Shown piece by piece: positions 34,038-42,712 of a stretch of DNA of 64,000 bases (positions within the stretch are counted from its first letter, which is position 1; each line of letters opens with the position of its first letter). The position numbers and the translations under genes were made by a program. The DNA is taken from assembly GCA_052435735.1 (NCBI GenBank), contig JBQVNB010000007.1, positions 106,021 to 170,020 on the forward strand, in the 5' to 3' direction. Source of the stretch: Aliihoeflea sp052435735 (GTDB taxonomy: Bacteria > Pseudomonadota > Alphaproteobacteria > Rhizobiales > Rhizobiaceae). The notes under the pieces were generated by a model. It searched no databases. It worked only from the letters and a program-made list of their open reading frames with translations, and was not told where the DNA came from.

Positions 34038-35041
34038 CAGACCGCCTTTGCGAGCCGCGCGATCACGTCGCGAACGGTCATGCCTTCCGCCCTTGCGGCG
34101 AAAGTCAGCGCCATGCGGTGCTGCAGAACGGGTTCTGCAAGGTCGCGCACGTCGTCGATCGAGGGCGCGAGCCGGCCGTCATAAAGAGCGCGCGCGCGGG
34201 CGCACAGCGTCAGCGCCTGGCTGGCGCGCGGGCCGGGACCCCACGAAACGTGCCGGTCCGTTTCCGCGTCGCCCGAGCCAGGCCGCGCCGAGCGCACCAG
34301 CTTCAGGATCGCGTCGACCACGCTTTCGGGCACCGGCATGCGGCGGATCAGCGCCTGCACGGTCTTCAGCCGTGCCGCGTCGAGCACATTCTCGGCCTTC
34401 TGGTCGTTGACGCCCGTCGTTTCGATCAGGATGCGCCGTTCGGCGGCAAGTTCGGGATAGTCGATGTCGATCTGCATCAAAAAGCGGTCGAGCTGCGCTT
34501 CGGGCAGCGGGTAGGTGCCTTCCTGCTCCAGCGGGTTTTGCGTCGCGAGCACGTGGAAGGGGGAGGGCAGATCGTGCCGCTCGCCGGCGACTGTGACGTG
34601 ATATTCCTGCATCGACTGCAACAGCGCCGACTGCGTGCGCGGCGAGGCGCGGTTGATTTCATCGGCCATCAAAAGCTGCGCGAAGATCGGCCCCTTGAGA
34701 AAGCGGAAAGAGCGCCGGCCGGTCTCGTCCTGCTCCATCACTTCGGAGCCGAGAATGTCGGACGGCATCAGGTCCGGGGTGAACTGGATGCGCCGTCCGT
34801 CGAGGCCGAGCACGATGCCGAGCGTCTCGACCAGCTTGGTCTTGGCAAGGCCGGGCACGCCGACGAGCAGCCCGTGGCCGCCGGCGAGAATGGCGACCAG
34901 CGTCTGCTCGACCACCTGTTCCTGTCCGAAGATCACCTTGCCGACCGCTTGGCGCACCTTGCCGATTTCAGCCAGCGCGCGCTCGGCTTCGGCCACCATC
35001 TCGGTCTCGCTCATCGCTGGTTCCTTGATGGTCAGGCTCAT
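34037..35041 (-). CDS. moxR: MoxR-family AAA+ ATPase
   Basis: This 334-residue AAA+ ATPase has Walker A GVPGLAKTK (residues 61-69), Walker B LLMADEINRA, sensor 1 LATQNPLEQEGTYPLPEAQLDRF (a MoxR hallmark) and a C-terminal lid. It acts as a chaperone-like activator for the following membrane VWA-type proteins. ATG 35041 was chosen over an upstream in-frame start because it follows a recognisable leader and matches family length. It is divergent from the DUF1285 gene. Confidence 0.94.
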   Translation of the reverse strand: MSLTIKEPAMSETEMVAEAERALAEIGKVRQAVGKVIFGQEQVVEQTLVAILAGGHGLLVGVPGLAKTKLVETLGIVLGLDGRRIQFTPDLMPSDILGSEVMEQDETGRRSFRFLKGPIFAQLLMADEINRASPRTQSALLQSMQEYHVTVAGERHDLPSPFHVLATQNPLEQEGTYPLPEAQLDRFLMQIDIDYPELAAERRILIETTGVNDQKAENVLDAARLKTVQALIRRMPVPESVVDAILKLVRSARPGSGDAETDRHVSWGPGPRASQALTLCARARALYDGRLAPSIDDVRDLAEPVLQHRMALTFAARAEGMTVRDVIARLAKAV

Positions 35042-35150
35042 GTCGTCGTCCTTGGGCTTGGGGCAATTCACGCCTTGGCGCAACCGGCGCGATCAACTTA
35101 AATGGTACGCCTGTGCTGACAAGCGAAACAACAGTGACTATTTCGTGACG

Positions 35151-35774
35151 ATGACCGATGCACAGAAAACGGCTGGCCTTGCCGCAGCAACCGACAGCAC
35201 AGGCCTCGAAGCGCTCATTTCCCGCGCCGCGCGCGCCGGCAAGGGCGCGGCTCCCGTCGACAAGTGGAACCCCGATTTTTGCGGCGATCTCGACATGGAG
35301 ATCAAGGCGGACGGCACGTGGTTCTACATGGGAACCCCCATTGGCCGCATGCCGCTCGTCCAGCTTTTCTCCTCCGTCCTGCGCAAGGACGAGGACGGCA
35401 ACACCTATCTCGTCACCCCGGTCGAAAAGGTCGGCATCCGGGTCGAAGACGCGCATTTCCTCGCCGTCGAGATGGACGTTTCCGGCAGCGGGGAGGGGCA
35501 AGTCCTGACCTTCCGCACCAATGTCGGCGACGTCGTCGAGGCCGGCGCCGAACATCCGTTGCGATTCGTCGACGAGGACGAGACGGGCGGCCTGAAACCC
35601 TATCTTCACGTCCGCGGCCGGCTCGAAGCGCTCGTCGCGCGGCCGGTGATGTACCAGCTCGCCGAGATCGGAGAAGAGATCGACGTGGATGGGCGCGCGA
35701 TGTTCTGCCTGCGCTCGAAGGGCGAGATCTTCCCGGTCATGCCGATTGCGGAGCTGAACCGTCTTGCGGGCTGA
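35151..35774 (+). CDS. DUF1285 protein
   Basis: This 207-residue protein matches DUF1285: WNPDFCGDLDMEIKADGTWFYMGTPIGRMPLVQLFSSVLRKDEDG and GLKPYLHVRGRLEALVARPVMYQLAEIG. It has a beta-rich fold; function unknown. It is the first of a tightly overlapping run with the NUDIX and CCA-adding genes and is divergent from moxR. Confidence 0.9.
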   Translation: MTDAQKTAGLAAATDSTGLEALISRAARAGKGAAPVDKWNPDFCGDLDMEIKADGTWFYMGTPIGRMPLVQLFSSVLRKDEDGNTYLVTPVEKVGIRVEDAHFLAVEMDVSGSGEGQVLTFRTNVGDVVEAGAEHPLRFVDEDETGGLKPYLHVRGRLEALVARPVMYQLAEIGEEIDVDGRAMFCLRSKGEIFPVMPIAELNRLAG

Positions 35775-36402
35775 AGCACTGGACGCACCGCTCTATTCGG
35801 GCGCCGATTTCCGCCGCCGCGCCGCGCGCGAACAGGCGCCGCATGAGGGCACCGACTATGGCGACCACAGCCTCAACCCGGACATGCGCCACCTGATCGT
35901 CCACGAGCGGCTGCGCGATGCCGCCGTCATGATCGCCGCCGTCGACCATCCGGACGGTGCGACGATCATCCTCACCAAGCGCACCGAAAAGCTGCGCAGC
36001 CATTCCGGCCAGATCGCCTTTCCCGGCGGGCGCATCGACGCGACCGACCCGACGCCCGAATTCGCCGCGATCCGCGAAACCGAGGAAGAGATCGGCATCG
36101 GCGCCGAGACGATCGAGATCGTCGGCCGGATGCCGGACTACGTCTCGGGCTCGGGTTTCCGCATCTCGCCGGTTCTCGGCATCGCCCAGCCGGGCTTCAT
36201 GCTGACGCTTAACGAGGACGAAGTCGACGACGCTTTCGAGGTGCCGCTCGCCTTCCTGATGGACCCCGCCAACCACACTCGCGACAGCCGCATCTGGCAG
36301 GAGCGCGAGCGCTTCTTCTACACGATGCCCTTCGGCGAGCGGTATATCTGGGGCGTCACCGCCGGCATCATCCGCACGCTCTATGAAAGGCTCTACGCGT
36401 GA
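35764..36402 (+). CDS. NUDIX hydrolase, CoA pyrophosphatase type
   Basis: This 212-residue protein has the NUDIX box GGRIDATDPTPEFAAIRETEEEIG preceded by LRSHSGQIAFPGG, the CoA-specific variant (UPF0035-like). It cleaves CoA or its derivatives to phosphopantetheine and 3',5'-ADP. The start appears to be TTG at 35764, overlapping the DUF1285 stop by 11 bp; the next in-frame ATG lies inside the domain, so the TTG is preferred. Confidence 0.9.
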   Translation: MRAEALDAPLYSGADFRRRAAREQAPHEGTDYGDHSLNPDMRHLIVHERLRDAAVMIAAVDHPDGATIILTKRTEKLRSHSGQIAFPGGRIDATDPTPEFAAIRETEEEIGIGAETIEIVGRMPDYVSGSGFRISPVLGIAQPGFMLTLNEDEVDDAFEVPLAFLMDPANHTRDSRIWQERERFFYTMPFGERYIWGVTAGIIRTLYERLYA

Positions 36403-37664
36403 GCGTTTCCATCTCCGACGCACCGTGGCTCAGGGACAAGGCGCTGCAGAAGCTGCTGGCCGTCCTGTCCGCCGATGGCGAGAAAGCCCGGATCGCCGGC
36501 GGGGCGGTGCGCAACGCGCTTCTCGGCGAAGCCGTCACCGACATCGACATCGCCACCACCTGCCTGCCCGACGAGACCGAAAGACGCGCTGCGGCAGCCG
36601 GTTTCAAGCCGGTTCCGACCGGCAAGGCGCATGGCACGATCACGGTCGTCGCGCACGGAAAACCCTTTGAAGTCACGACCTTGCGGGCAGACGTCGAAAA
36701 CCACGGCCGCCACGCGACCGTCGCCTTCGGCCGCGACTGGCAGGTCGACGCCGAACGGCGCGACTTCACCATCAACGCGCTCTACGCCACTGCCGACGGC
36801 CAGGTCATCGACCTCGTGGGCGGCGTCGCGGACCTCGAGAAACGCAACCTTCGCTTCATCGGCGATGCCGAGGACCGCATCCGTGAGGATTACCTGCGCA
36901 TCCTGCGCTTCTACCGCTTCTTCGCCTGGTACGGCTCCGGCCGGCCGGATGCGGAGGGGATCAAGGCCTCGGCGCGGCTGAAATCCGGCCTGTCGCGGCT
37001 TTCCGCCGAGCGTATCTGGGCGGAACTGAAGAAGCTCCTCGCCGCCCCCGACCCCTCCCGCGCACTGCTCTGGATGCGCCAGTCCGGCGTTCTGACCGCG
37101 GTGCTTCCCGAGAGCGAGAAATGGGGCATCGATGCCGTGCCCGGGCTCGTCGCCACTGAGCGCGATCTTGGCTGGCCGGTCGATCCGATGCTGCGCCTCA
37201 TGGCGATCATCCCGCCGACGGCCGAGCGCGTGGATAGTCTTTCCGAGCGGCTGAAACTGTCGAAGAACGAGGCCAAAAGGCTGCTGGAATGGGCCGGTTT
37301 CGGCGAAATCGCGGCTGAAACGAGCGAGATATCGCTCGCAAAGCGCCTGTTTTCGGCCGGACACCGGCCGGGCGTGGATAAGTTGAAGCTCGCACTCGCC
37401 GCCGCGCGTGTGCGGGGCGTCCAGAACGACCTCGATCTGGTCGCCGCCGGCCAATATTCGCAATTGCTGAAATACGCCGAAAACTGGATCGCGCCGCAGT
37501 TTCCGCTCCAGGGACGCGACCTCGTCGCGCTCGGCGCGGCGCAGGACGAGCGCCTCGGCAAGGCGCTCGCAACGCTCAAGGGTGAGTGGGTGTCGTCGGG
37601 CTTCACGCTTGGCCGCGAGGCGCTCATCGAGCGTGCCCGCGGGCTCTTGCAATTCGAAGGCTAG
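36399..37664 (+). CDS. CCA tRNA nucleotidyltransferase / poly(A) polymerase family
   Basis: This 421-residue enzyme adds or repairs the CCA end of tRNA. The nucleotidyltransferase head has GGAVRNALLG (G34-G35) and the catalytic pair D48 and D50 (TDIDIAT). RRDFTINALYA is the motif C region. The neck and body domain includes EDRIREDYLRILRFYRFFAWYG. Start is GTG 36399 in a GTGA overlap with the NUDIX stop. Poly(A) polymerase cannot be fully excluded by sequence, but head motifs and the 420-residue length favour CCA-adding. Confidence 0.92.
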   Translation: MSVSISDAPWLRDKALQKLLAVLSADGEKARIAGGAVRNALLGEAVTDIDIATTCLPDETERRAAAAGFKPVPTGKAHGTITVVAHGKPFEVTTLRADVENHGRHATVAFGRDWQVDAERRDFTINALYATADGQVIDLVGGVADLEKRNLRFIGDAEDRIREDYLRILRFYRFFAWYGSGRPDAEGIKASARLKSGLSRLSAERIWAELKKLLAAPDPSRALLWMRQSGVLTAVLPESEKWGIDAVPGLVATERDLGWPVDPMLRLMAIIPPTAERVDSLSERLKLSKNEAKRLLEWAGFGEIAAETSEISLAKRLFSAGHRPGVDKLKLALAAARVRGVQNDLDLVAAGQYSQLLKYAENWIAPQFPLQGRDLVALGAAQDERLGKALATLKGEWVSSGFTLGREALIERARGLLQFEG

Positions 37665-37846
37665 GCAGCCTTCTGCGCGTTGGTGATGCGGGAGCGGATG
37701 GCCTCGACCATCGTCTCGCGGATCGTGTCCTCGCCATGCGCCTGGCGCATGTGCTCGACCGCGCGGCGCATCACTTCCGCCTCTTCGTCATGCCGTGTGT
37801 GCCAGTCGCAACCTGGAACGAGCGAGCCGCAATGAAATTCCTTCAT
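37661..37846 (-). CDS. DUF1059 small protein
   Basis: This 61-residue protein has the classical DUF1059 form MKEFHCGSLVPGCDWH followed by EEAEVMRRAVEHMRQAHGED. ATG 37846 follows AGGGAGAAG by 7 nt, which decides the start over upstream in-frame codons. It is convergent with the CCA-adding gene; the stops overlap by 3-4 bp. Two Cys (C6, C13) could bind metal, but no function is known. Confidence 0.88.
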   Translation of the reverse strand: MKEFHCGSLVPGCDWHTRHDEEAEVMRRAVEHMRQAHGEDTIRETMVEAIRSRITNAQKAA

Positions 37847-38019
37847 CGGTCTTCTCCCTTCTTGGTAACGTCCAATCATAGCCGACGCGACGTGTTGCGT
37901 CGATGCATCTCCAACCTGACGACGGTGCAGAAGTTCCTTCAAATTTTCGTCCGGGAAGGTATCGTTAACCATACGCGTTTACGAAAATCGACAGGGGTTT
38001 CTTGGTCAAAGGCAACATC

Positions 38020-38643
38020 ATGTCCATCTCGCGTCGCGGCTTTCTCGCCGGCCTTCCGCTCTTTCTCGCCGGCTGCACGGCCGCCGGCACCGAATACCGA
38101 ACCGCCATGCTCAACTACGCCGCGCTGCCGGACGAAAGCTTCCCGCTGCGCGCCGTCCCGCTCGACAAGATCAAGCCGGAGCTGCGCCGGCAGGAGGTCG
38201 CCTTCGAGACCAAGCACAAGGCGGGAACGGTCGTCGTCAACACGCCCGAGCGCCGCCTCTACTACGTGATGGGCAATGGCCGCGCGATGCGCTACGGCAT
38301 CGGCGTCGGCAAGGAAGGGCTTGCGCTGCGCGGCAATGCAACTGTCGGCCGCAAGGCCGAATGGCCAAGCTGGACGCCGACCGCCAACATGATCAGCCGC
38401 GACCCGCGCAATCGCGAGTTCGCCGGCGGCTTGCCCGGTGGCCCGACCAATCCGCTCGGCGCCCGCGCGCTCTATCTCCACCGCGGCGGCCGCGACACCA
38501 TGTTCCGCATTCACGGCACCAACCAGCCACAGTCTATCGGACATGCCATGTCATCGGGCTGCGTGCGCATGCTCAACCACGACGTGATCGATCTCTACGA
38601 ACGGGTGCCGGTGGGGGCGAATGTGGTGGTGATCCAGGCTTGA
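38020..38643 (+). CDS. L,D-transpeptidase (YkuD), lipoprotein-like
   Basis: This 207-residue protein parallels the one at 24.6 kb: leader MSISRRGFLAGLPLFLAGC with lipobox Cys19, then the YkuD domain with HGTNQPQSIGHAMSSGCVRM giving His165 and Cys181. It is shorter because it lacks the C-terminal about 45 residues. It likely makes 3-3 peptidoglycan cross-links. ATG 38020 is chosen because it begins a normal lipoprotein signal; an upstream TTG would add six residues. Confidence 0.92.
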   Translation: MSISRRGFLAGLPLFLAGCTAAGTEYRTAMLNYAALPDESFPLRAVPLDKIKPELRRQEVAFETKHKAGTVVVNTPERRLYYVMGNGRAMRYGIGVGKEGLALRGNATVGRKAEWPSWTPTANMISRDPRNREFAGGLPGGPTNPLGARALYLHRGGRDTMFRIHGTNQPQSIGHAMSSGCVRMLNHDVIDLYERVPVGANVVVIQA

Positions 38644-38675
38644 GGTCGAAGCCTCGAACTGAGAGGTAGCGAAGC

Positions 38676-38828
38676 ACCCCCCCTCCGTCGCGCTTCGTGC
38701 GCCACCTCTCCCCCTTAAAAAAGGGGAGAGGAAATCCAAGCTGGAGAAGCGCCGACGTTGCGGCAACGCGTTTTCCTCTCGCCCGGGCAGGGGGAGAGGT
38801 GACGCGCGAAGCGCGACGGAGTGGGGGT
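38676..38828. repeat. type A palindromic repeat, copy 3
   Basis: This 153-bp element starts ACCCCCCCCTCCG and ends CGGAGTGGGGGT. Its left arm is fuller than in copies 1 and 2 (CGTCGCGCTTCGTGCGCC against GGCGCGCGAAGCGCGACG-type right ends). Its central spacer is inverted relative to theirs. It lies between the L,D-transpeptidase and hydrolase genes. Confidence 0.88.
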
Positions 38829-38855
38829 GCTCAGCGCTGCCGTATCAGCCCGACC

Positions 38856-39614
38856 CTACTGCACCGAAGCCATCTGCAACCCAGCCAGCCATTCTGACGC
38901 GATCTTCGCATCCTCGTCGCCGATGTCGTGACCGGCGATGATGGTTTTCGCCACCACGTCCGCGCCGCAGGACTTGAACATCGCCTCCAGCTTCGACGCG
39001 AAGGGCGCGTAGAGCGTGTCGTCGCGGCCGGAAATGGTCAGGAACCTCCCCTTGGCGAGGTTCGCGTGAGGCGCGGTTTCCAGGACCGGCATGGGGCGCA
39101 GCAGCACGGCCGTCTTCACGACGTCGGGATGCAGGACCGACAGGGCCGCGATCAGATTGGCGCCGTTGGAATAGCCGAGGAAGGTCGTGCGCTCGAGGTC
39201 GATGCCCTCGCTCTTGACCAGCCGGCCGAAAAACTCGGCAAACGCCGCCGCCTCGCCGCGAATGTCGGTCTGGTCGAAGCTCGTCGGGGTGATGCGCTTG
39301 TACCAGCGCTTCACGCCCTCTTGGACGACGCGCCCGCGAATGCCGATCAGCGTCGCGTTCGGGTCGATCTTGGTCGCCAGCGGCACCAAGGTCGTCTCGT
39401 CGCCACCCGAGCCGTGCATCAGGATGATCGTCCGCCCGTTCGGCTGCGCCGGCTTGTGGATGCGGTGCGTGAAATTGGTCTCGCGCGTCACGCTTTCCAC
39501 CGTCGCCGGGATTTGCGGCGCGGGCAGGGCAGGGAACGGCACGACCTCGCTGGCCAGGGCGGGCCAGGCGGTTGCAACAGTCAAGGCTAATGTAATGATG
39601 CGCGCTGTCTTCAT
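38856..39614 (-). CDS. secreted alpha/beta hydrolase (phospholipase/carboxylesterase-like)
   Basis: This 252-residue protein has a signal peptide (residues 1-21, MKTARIITLALTVATAWPALAS). The alpha/beta fold shows ILMHGSGGDETTL (oxyanion region), the nucleophile elbow GYSNGAN (Ser of GxSxG), ISGRDDTLYAPF (Asp) and IIAGHDIGDED (His). It resembles YpfH/carboxylesterase-like phospholipases. Substrate unknown; periplasmic location expected. Confidence 0.87.
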   Translation of the reverse strand: MKTARIITLALTVATAWPALASEVVPFPALPAPQIPATVESVTRETNFTHRIHKPAQPNGRTIILMHGSGGDETTLVPLATKIDPNATLIGIRGRVVQEGVKRWYKRITPTSFDQTDIRGEAAAFAEFFGRLVKSEGIDLERTTFLGYSNGANLIAALSVLHPDVVKTAVLLRPMPVLETAPHANLAKGRFLTISGRDDTLYAPFASKLEAMFKSCGADVVAKTIIAGHDIGDEDAKIASEWLAGLQMASVQ

Positions 39615-39717
39615 GCACGCGAGATTAACGCAGAAAGTTAATGCGTGATTTAAGGAAATTGCGCTCGCAATTTCGTGTTCGACCTCTGTTGCTTAGGGGC
39701 AACTTGTCATTCGAGGT

Positions 39718-40614
39718 CTAAGGAAAGGCAAGGCGGGTTTCGTCGAGTTCGGCTTTGAGCCACGTGATGAAAGCGCGCGTCTTTCGCGCGAGTGCTTGGG
39801 ACGACGAGGTGACCGCCCAGTAGCCGAGGCCGGTCGCTGCGCGCTGCGGAAAGGGGGCGACAAGCTGGCCTGCGCCGATCGCATATTGCGCCAGCGTCTG
39901 CCAGGCGAGCATGACGCCCTGGCCGGCAATCGCCGCGTCGAGGCACAGTGCGGCATCGGTGAAGCTGTGGCCGTCGGCAAGCTGGTCTTCATTGATGCCG
40001 AACGGGGCGAGCCAGGTCGACCATTTCAGTGTCGAGTTCGCATCGCGAATGATCGGCGCATTCGTCAGATCCAGCGGCACGCGCAGGCGTTTCGCGAGCG
40101 CCGGTGCGCAGACCGGAAAGACATCCTGCGGCAGCAGAAACGTCTTCGTCACGCCCGGCCAGTTTCCGTCGCCGACGCGGATGGCGACGTCGACGTCGCT
40201 GGCGTCGGGATCGACGAGCGTGACCGAGGCGTCGAGGCGCAAGGTGATGTCCGGATGGAGCGCGGAAAACCGGGCAAGGCGCCGCACGAGCCATTTCGAG
40301 GCGAGGACGGGCGCAACCGACACCGTCAGGATGTTCGCCCGGTCGTGACGCGCGCTTTTCAGTGCGCCTTCGAGTTCGGCAAAGCCGGACGTCAGACGTG
40401 CGAGGAAGGTGCGGCCGAACTCCGTCGCGACGAGCCCGCGCGACGTTCGGACGAAGACGAGCCGACCAAGCGCGGCTTCAAGGCGAGCGACATGCTGGCT
40501 GACCGCGCCGACGGTGACGCCCAGTTCATCGGCAGCCGCCTGTAGCCCGCCGACCCGGCCGACGGCTTCCGTCGCGCGTAGCCCGTTCATATGTACGCGG
40601 TTCAGTTCTTTCAT
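39718..40614 (-). CDS. LysR-family transcriptional regulator
   Basis: This 298-residue protein has an N-terminal winged helix (LRATEAVGRVGGLQAAADELGVTVGAVSQHVARLEAALG) and a two-lobe effector domain (LTVSVAPVLASKWLVRRLARFSALHPDITLRLDAS). The GcvA-like arrangement is usual. It is divergent from a small ORF and a DUF4239 gene, which are the natural candidate targets. The effector is unknown. Confidence 0.93.
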   Translation of the reverse strand: MKELNRVHMNGLRATEAVGRVGGLQAAADELGVTVGAVSQHVARLEAALGRLVFVRTSRGLVATEFGRTFLARLTSGFAELEGALKSARHDRANILTVSVAPVLASKWLVRRLARFSALHPDITLRLDASVTLVDPDASDVDVAIRVGDGNWPGVTKTFLLPQDVFPVCAPALAKRLRVPLDLTNAPIIRDANSTLKWSTWLAPFGINEDQLADGHSFTDAALCLDAAIAGQGVMLAWQTLAQYAIGAGQLVAPFPQRAATGLGYWAVTSSSQALARKTRAFITWLKAELDETRLAFP

Positions 40615-40694
40615 AGAGAAAAACTAAAGTGAGGTGAAGGCAAACTCCAGTGAAATCCAACTGGAATGGCGGGATAATTTGGCATCTGAGGTTG

Positions 40695-40886
40695 ATGAGC
40701 AATGCCATGTTTAAGTTTTTCTTGAAGCGCCGTCGCGAGCCCAGTCCCGACGACCCGCTCGCACATCCCGCTATCCAGGCCATGTCGCTGGACGAAATCG
40801 CCGATCTGCCACTGACGCCACAATGGCCGCACAACTCTCGCAGAACCTTTACGCCAAGCTGGTGTTTGACAGATCGCAAGCTATGA
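40695..40886 (+). CDS. possible small protein, function unknown
   Basis: This open frame gives up to 63 residues, with a second start at 40707. It has a basic N-terminus (MFKFFLKRRREPSPDDPLAH) and HPAIQAMSLDEIADLPLTPQ, which resembles small rhizobial proteins with an M-S/D-x-x-E-L-A-D-L-P ending. The C-terminal part reads less like a real protein. Shine-Dalgarno evidence is ambiguous. It sits in the 305-bp gap between the divergent LysR and DUF4239 genes, where nothing else was seen. Confidence 0.4.
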   Translation: MSNAMFKFFLKRRREPSPDDPLAHPAIQAMSLDEIADLPLTPQWPHNSRRTFTPSWCLTDRKL

Positions 40887-40919
40887 TCGCCGGCATCGAT
40901 CACCGGTCCAAGGATCGCC

Positions 40920-41678
40920 GTGACCAATCTGGGGCTTTCCATCCTCGTTTTTTGCTGCCTAGCGGGCTCGGCGCTGGCGATGCTGTTCGCCTACCCCCGA
41001 CTGCCCGCACGTCACCGCGACGAGGCGACAGAAACCGTGCTCAGGCTCGTCGCAGGTATCTTCACCCTTATGACATCGCTGGTGTTCGGGTTGATGATCA
41101 ACTCGGCCCGAAGCACGTATGACGGCATTGAGGCTGACGTTCATACATTTGCAACCCAACTGATCATTCTCGACAGGAGCCTGCGCCATTACGGCCCGCC
41201 GGGCGATGAGGCGCGCGAAGCGCTGAACACCTATGTCGAAGCCGCCATAGCGTCGCCGGCGCGCGCGTCCGATGCCCTTCACGCCAAGGCCGATCCAGCC
41301 GGTGCGGCGCTGGAACAACTGGGAAATGTGCTGGCGGCCGTGCAGCCTTCGGACAGGTATCGTCAGGAGGTCATGCTGGATATTCGCGGGCAGTATCGTT
41401 CGATCGTCGAGCGGCGCTGGGAAATCGTTGAGCAATCGGAGGGCTCCATTCCCCATGAGATGATTGCCATGCTGATCGCATGGTTGTCGCTTGTCTTCGC
41501 CGGTTTCGGGTTTCGGGCGCCGCGCAATGCGGTTGTCATCGGCGCATTCATCGCCTCATCACTTCTTCTGGCAGGCTCGTTCTATCTCGTCCTCGACATG
41601 AACGTACCTTTCTCGGGACCGATCCAGGTGTCAGACATGCCGCTGCGACGCGCGCTTGCGGAAATCGGCTCGCCATAG
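40920..41678 (+). CDS. DUF4239 (bestrophin-like) membrane protein
   Basis: This 252-residue protein has four predicted transmembrane helices: residues 3-24, 43-63, 186-204 and 210-232. The central 110 residues are soluble and helical. This layout and the TETVLRLVAGIFTLMTSLVFGLMINSARSTYD stretch match DUF4239. Function unknown. It starts with GTG. It is convergent with hemF, the stops being 1 bp apart. Its codons look less GC-rich than the neighbours, so recent acquisition is possible. Confidence 0.8.
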   Translation: MTNLGLSILVFCCLAGSALAMLFAYPRLPARHRDEATETVLRLVAGIFTLMTSLVFGLMINSARSTYDGIEADVHTFATQLIILDRSLRHYGPPGDEAREALNTYVEAAIASPARASDALHAKADPAGAALEQLGNVLAAVQPSDRYRQEVMLDIRGQYRSIVERRWEIVEQSEGSIPHEMIAMLIAWLSLVFAGFGFRAPRNAVVIGAFIASSLLLAGSFYLVLDMNVPFSGPIQVSDMPLRRALAEIGSP

Positions 41679-41679
41679 C

Positions 41680-42594
41680 TCAAGGCCACTTCACCTCGGG
41701 CGGCATCGACGACAGGATGGAATCGACATTGCCGCCGGTCTTGAGGCCGAAGATGGTCCCGCGGTCATAGAGCAGATTGAATTCGACGTAGCGGCCGCGG
41801 CGGATGAGTTGTTCCTCGCGGTCGGCGTCGGTCCAGTTGTCGTTGAAGTTCTTGCGGACGAGGTGGTTGTAGACCACCAGGAAGGCGCGGCCGACGTCTT
41901 GAGAGAAACGCAGATCCGCGTTCCAGCCGCCCTTGTCTTCCGGCGTCTTCAGCCAGTCGTAGAAGATGCCGCCGGTGCCGCGCGGCTCGTCGCGGTGGGG
42001 GAGGTGGAAATATTCGTCGCACCAGGCCTTGAGGCGGTCATGGTCGGCGACGGCCTTGTGCTTGTCGCAGACGAATTTCATCGCTTTGTGGAAGGCGGCC
42101 GTGTCGGGGTCGTCCTGCTTGCGGCGGCGGTCGAGGACCGGGGTCAGGTCGGCGCCGCCGCCGAACCACTGGCGCGTCGTTACGACCATGCGCGTGTTCA
42201 TGTGGACGGCCGGCACGTTGGGATTGTGCGGGTGGGCGATGAGCGAGATGCCGCTTGCCCAGAAGCGCGGGTCCTCGTCGGCGCCGGGGATCTGCTTGCG
42301 GAATTCGGGCGAGAACTCGCCATGCACCGTCGAGGTGTGGACGCCGACCTTCTCGAAGACGCGGCCGCGCATCATCGACATGATGCCGCCGCCGCCGCGG
42401 CCTTCGTCGCGCAGCCATTCGGTGCGCTCGAACCGGCCCGGCGCCCAGGAGGCGTGCGGTCCCGACAGATCGTCCTCGATGGCCTCGAAACCGGCGACGA
42501 TCTTGTCGCGCAGCTCCTCGAACCAGGCCTTCGCGGTCGCCTTTTTCGCCTCGATGTCGTCGGGCAGGCCGGCCGGGATGTCGGGACGTTCCAT
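41680..42594 (-). CDS. hemF: oxygen-dependent coproporphyrinogen-III oxidase
   Basis: This 304-residue enzyme converts coproporphyrinogen III to protoporphyrinogen IX using O2. Family motifs are present: GGGGIMSMMRGRVFEKVGVHTSTVHG, HPHNPNVPAVHMNTRM, WFGGGADLTPV and RGRYVEFNLLYDRGTIFGLKTGGNVDSILSSMPPEVKW. The ATG at 42594 follows GGAG by 8 nt and is preferred over one nine codons upstream. Product is cytoplasmic; the pathway is haem synthesis. Confidence 0.96.
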   Translation of the reverse strand: MERPDIPAGLPDDIEAKKATAKAWFEELRDKIVAGFEAIEDDLSGPHASWAPGRFERTEWLRDEGRGGGGIMSMMRGRVFEKVGVHTSTVHGEFSPEFRKQIPGADEDPRFWASGISLIAHPHNPNVPAVHMNTRMVVTTRQWFGGGADLTPVLDRRRKQDDPDTAAFHKAMKFVCDKHKAVADHDRLKAWCDEYFHLPHRDEPRGTGGIFYDWLKTPEDKGGWNADLRFSQDVGRAFLVVYNHLVRKNFNDNWTDADREEQLIRRGRYVEFNLLYDRGTIFGLKTGGNVDSILSSMPPEVKWP

Positions 42595-42712
42595 TCCAAT
42601 CTCCGTGGGGAGGGCGCGCATTCGGCGGCAGCCGGCACGCGTTCAACATTTGACTCGTAATTTGACGTCCTGATCCCTAATCTGTTGGTCGTTGGGGTCA
42701 AGGAGTTCTTTG

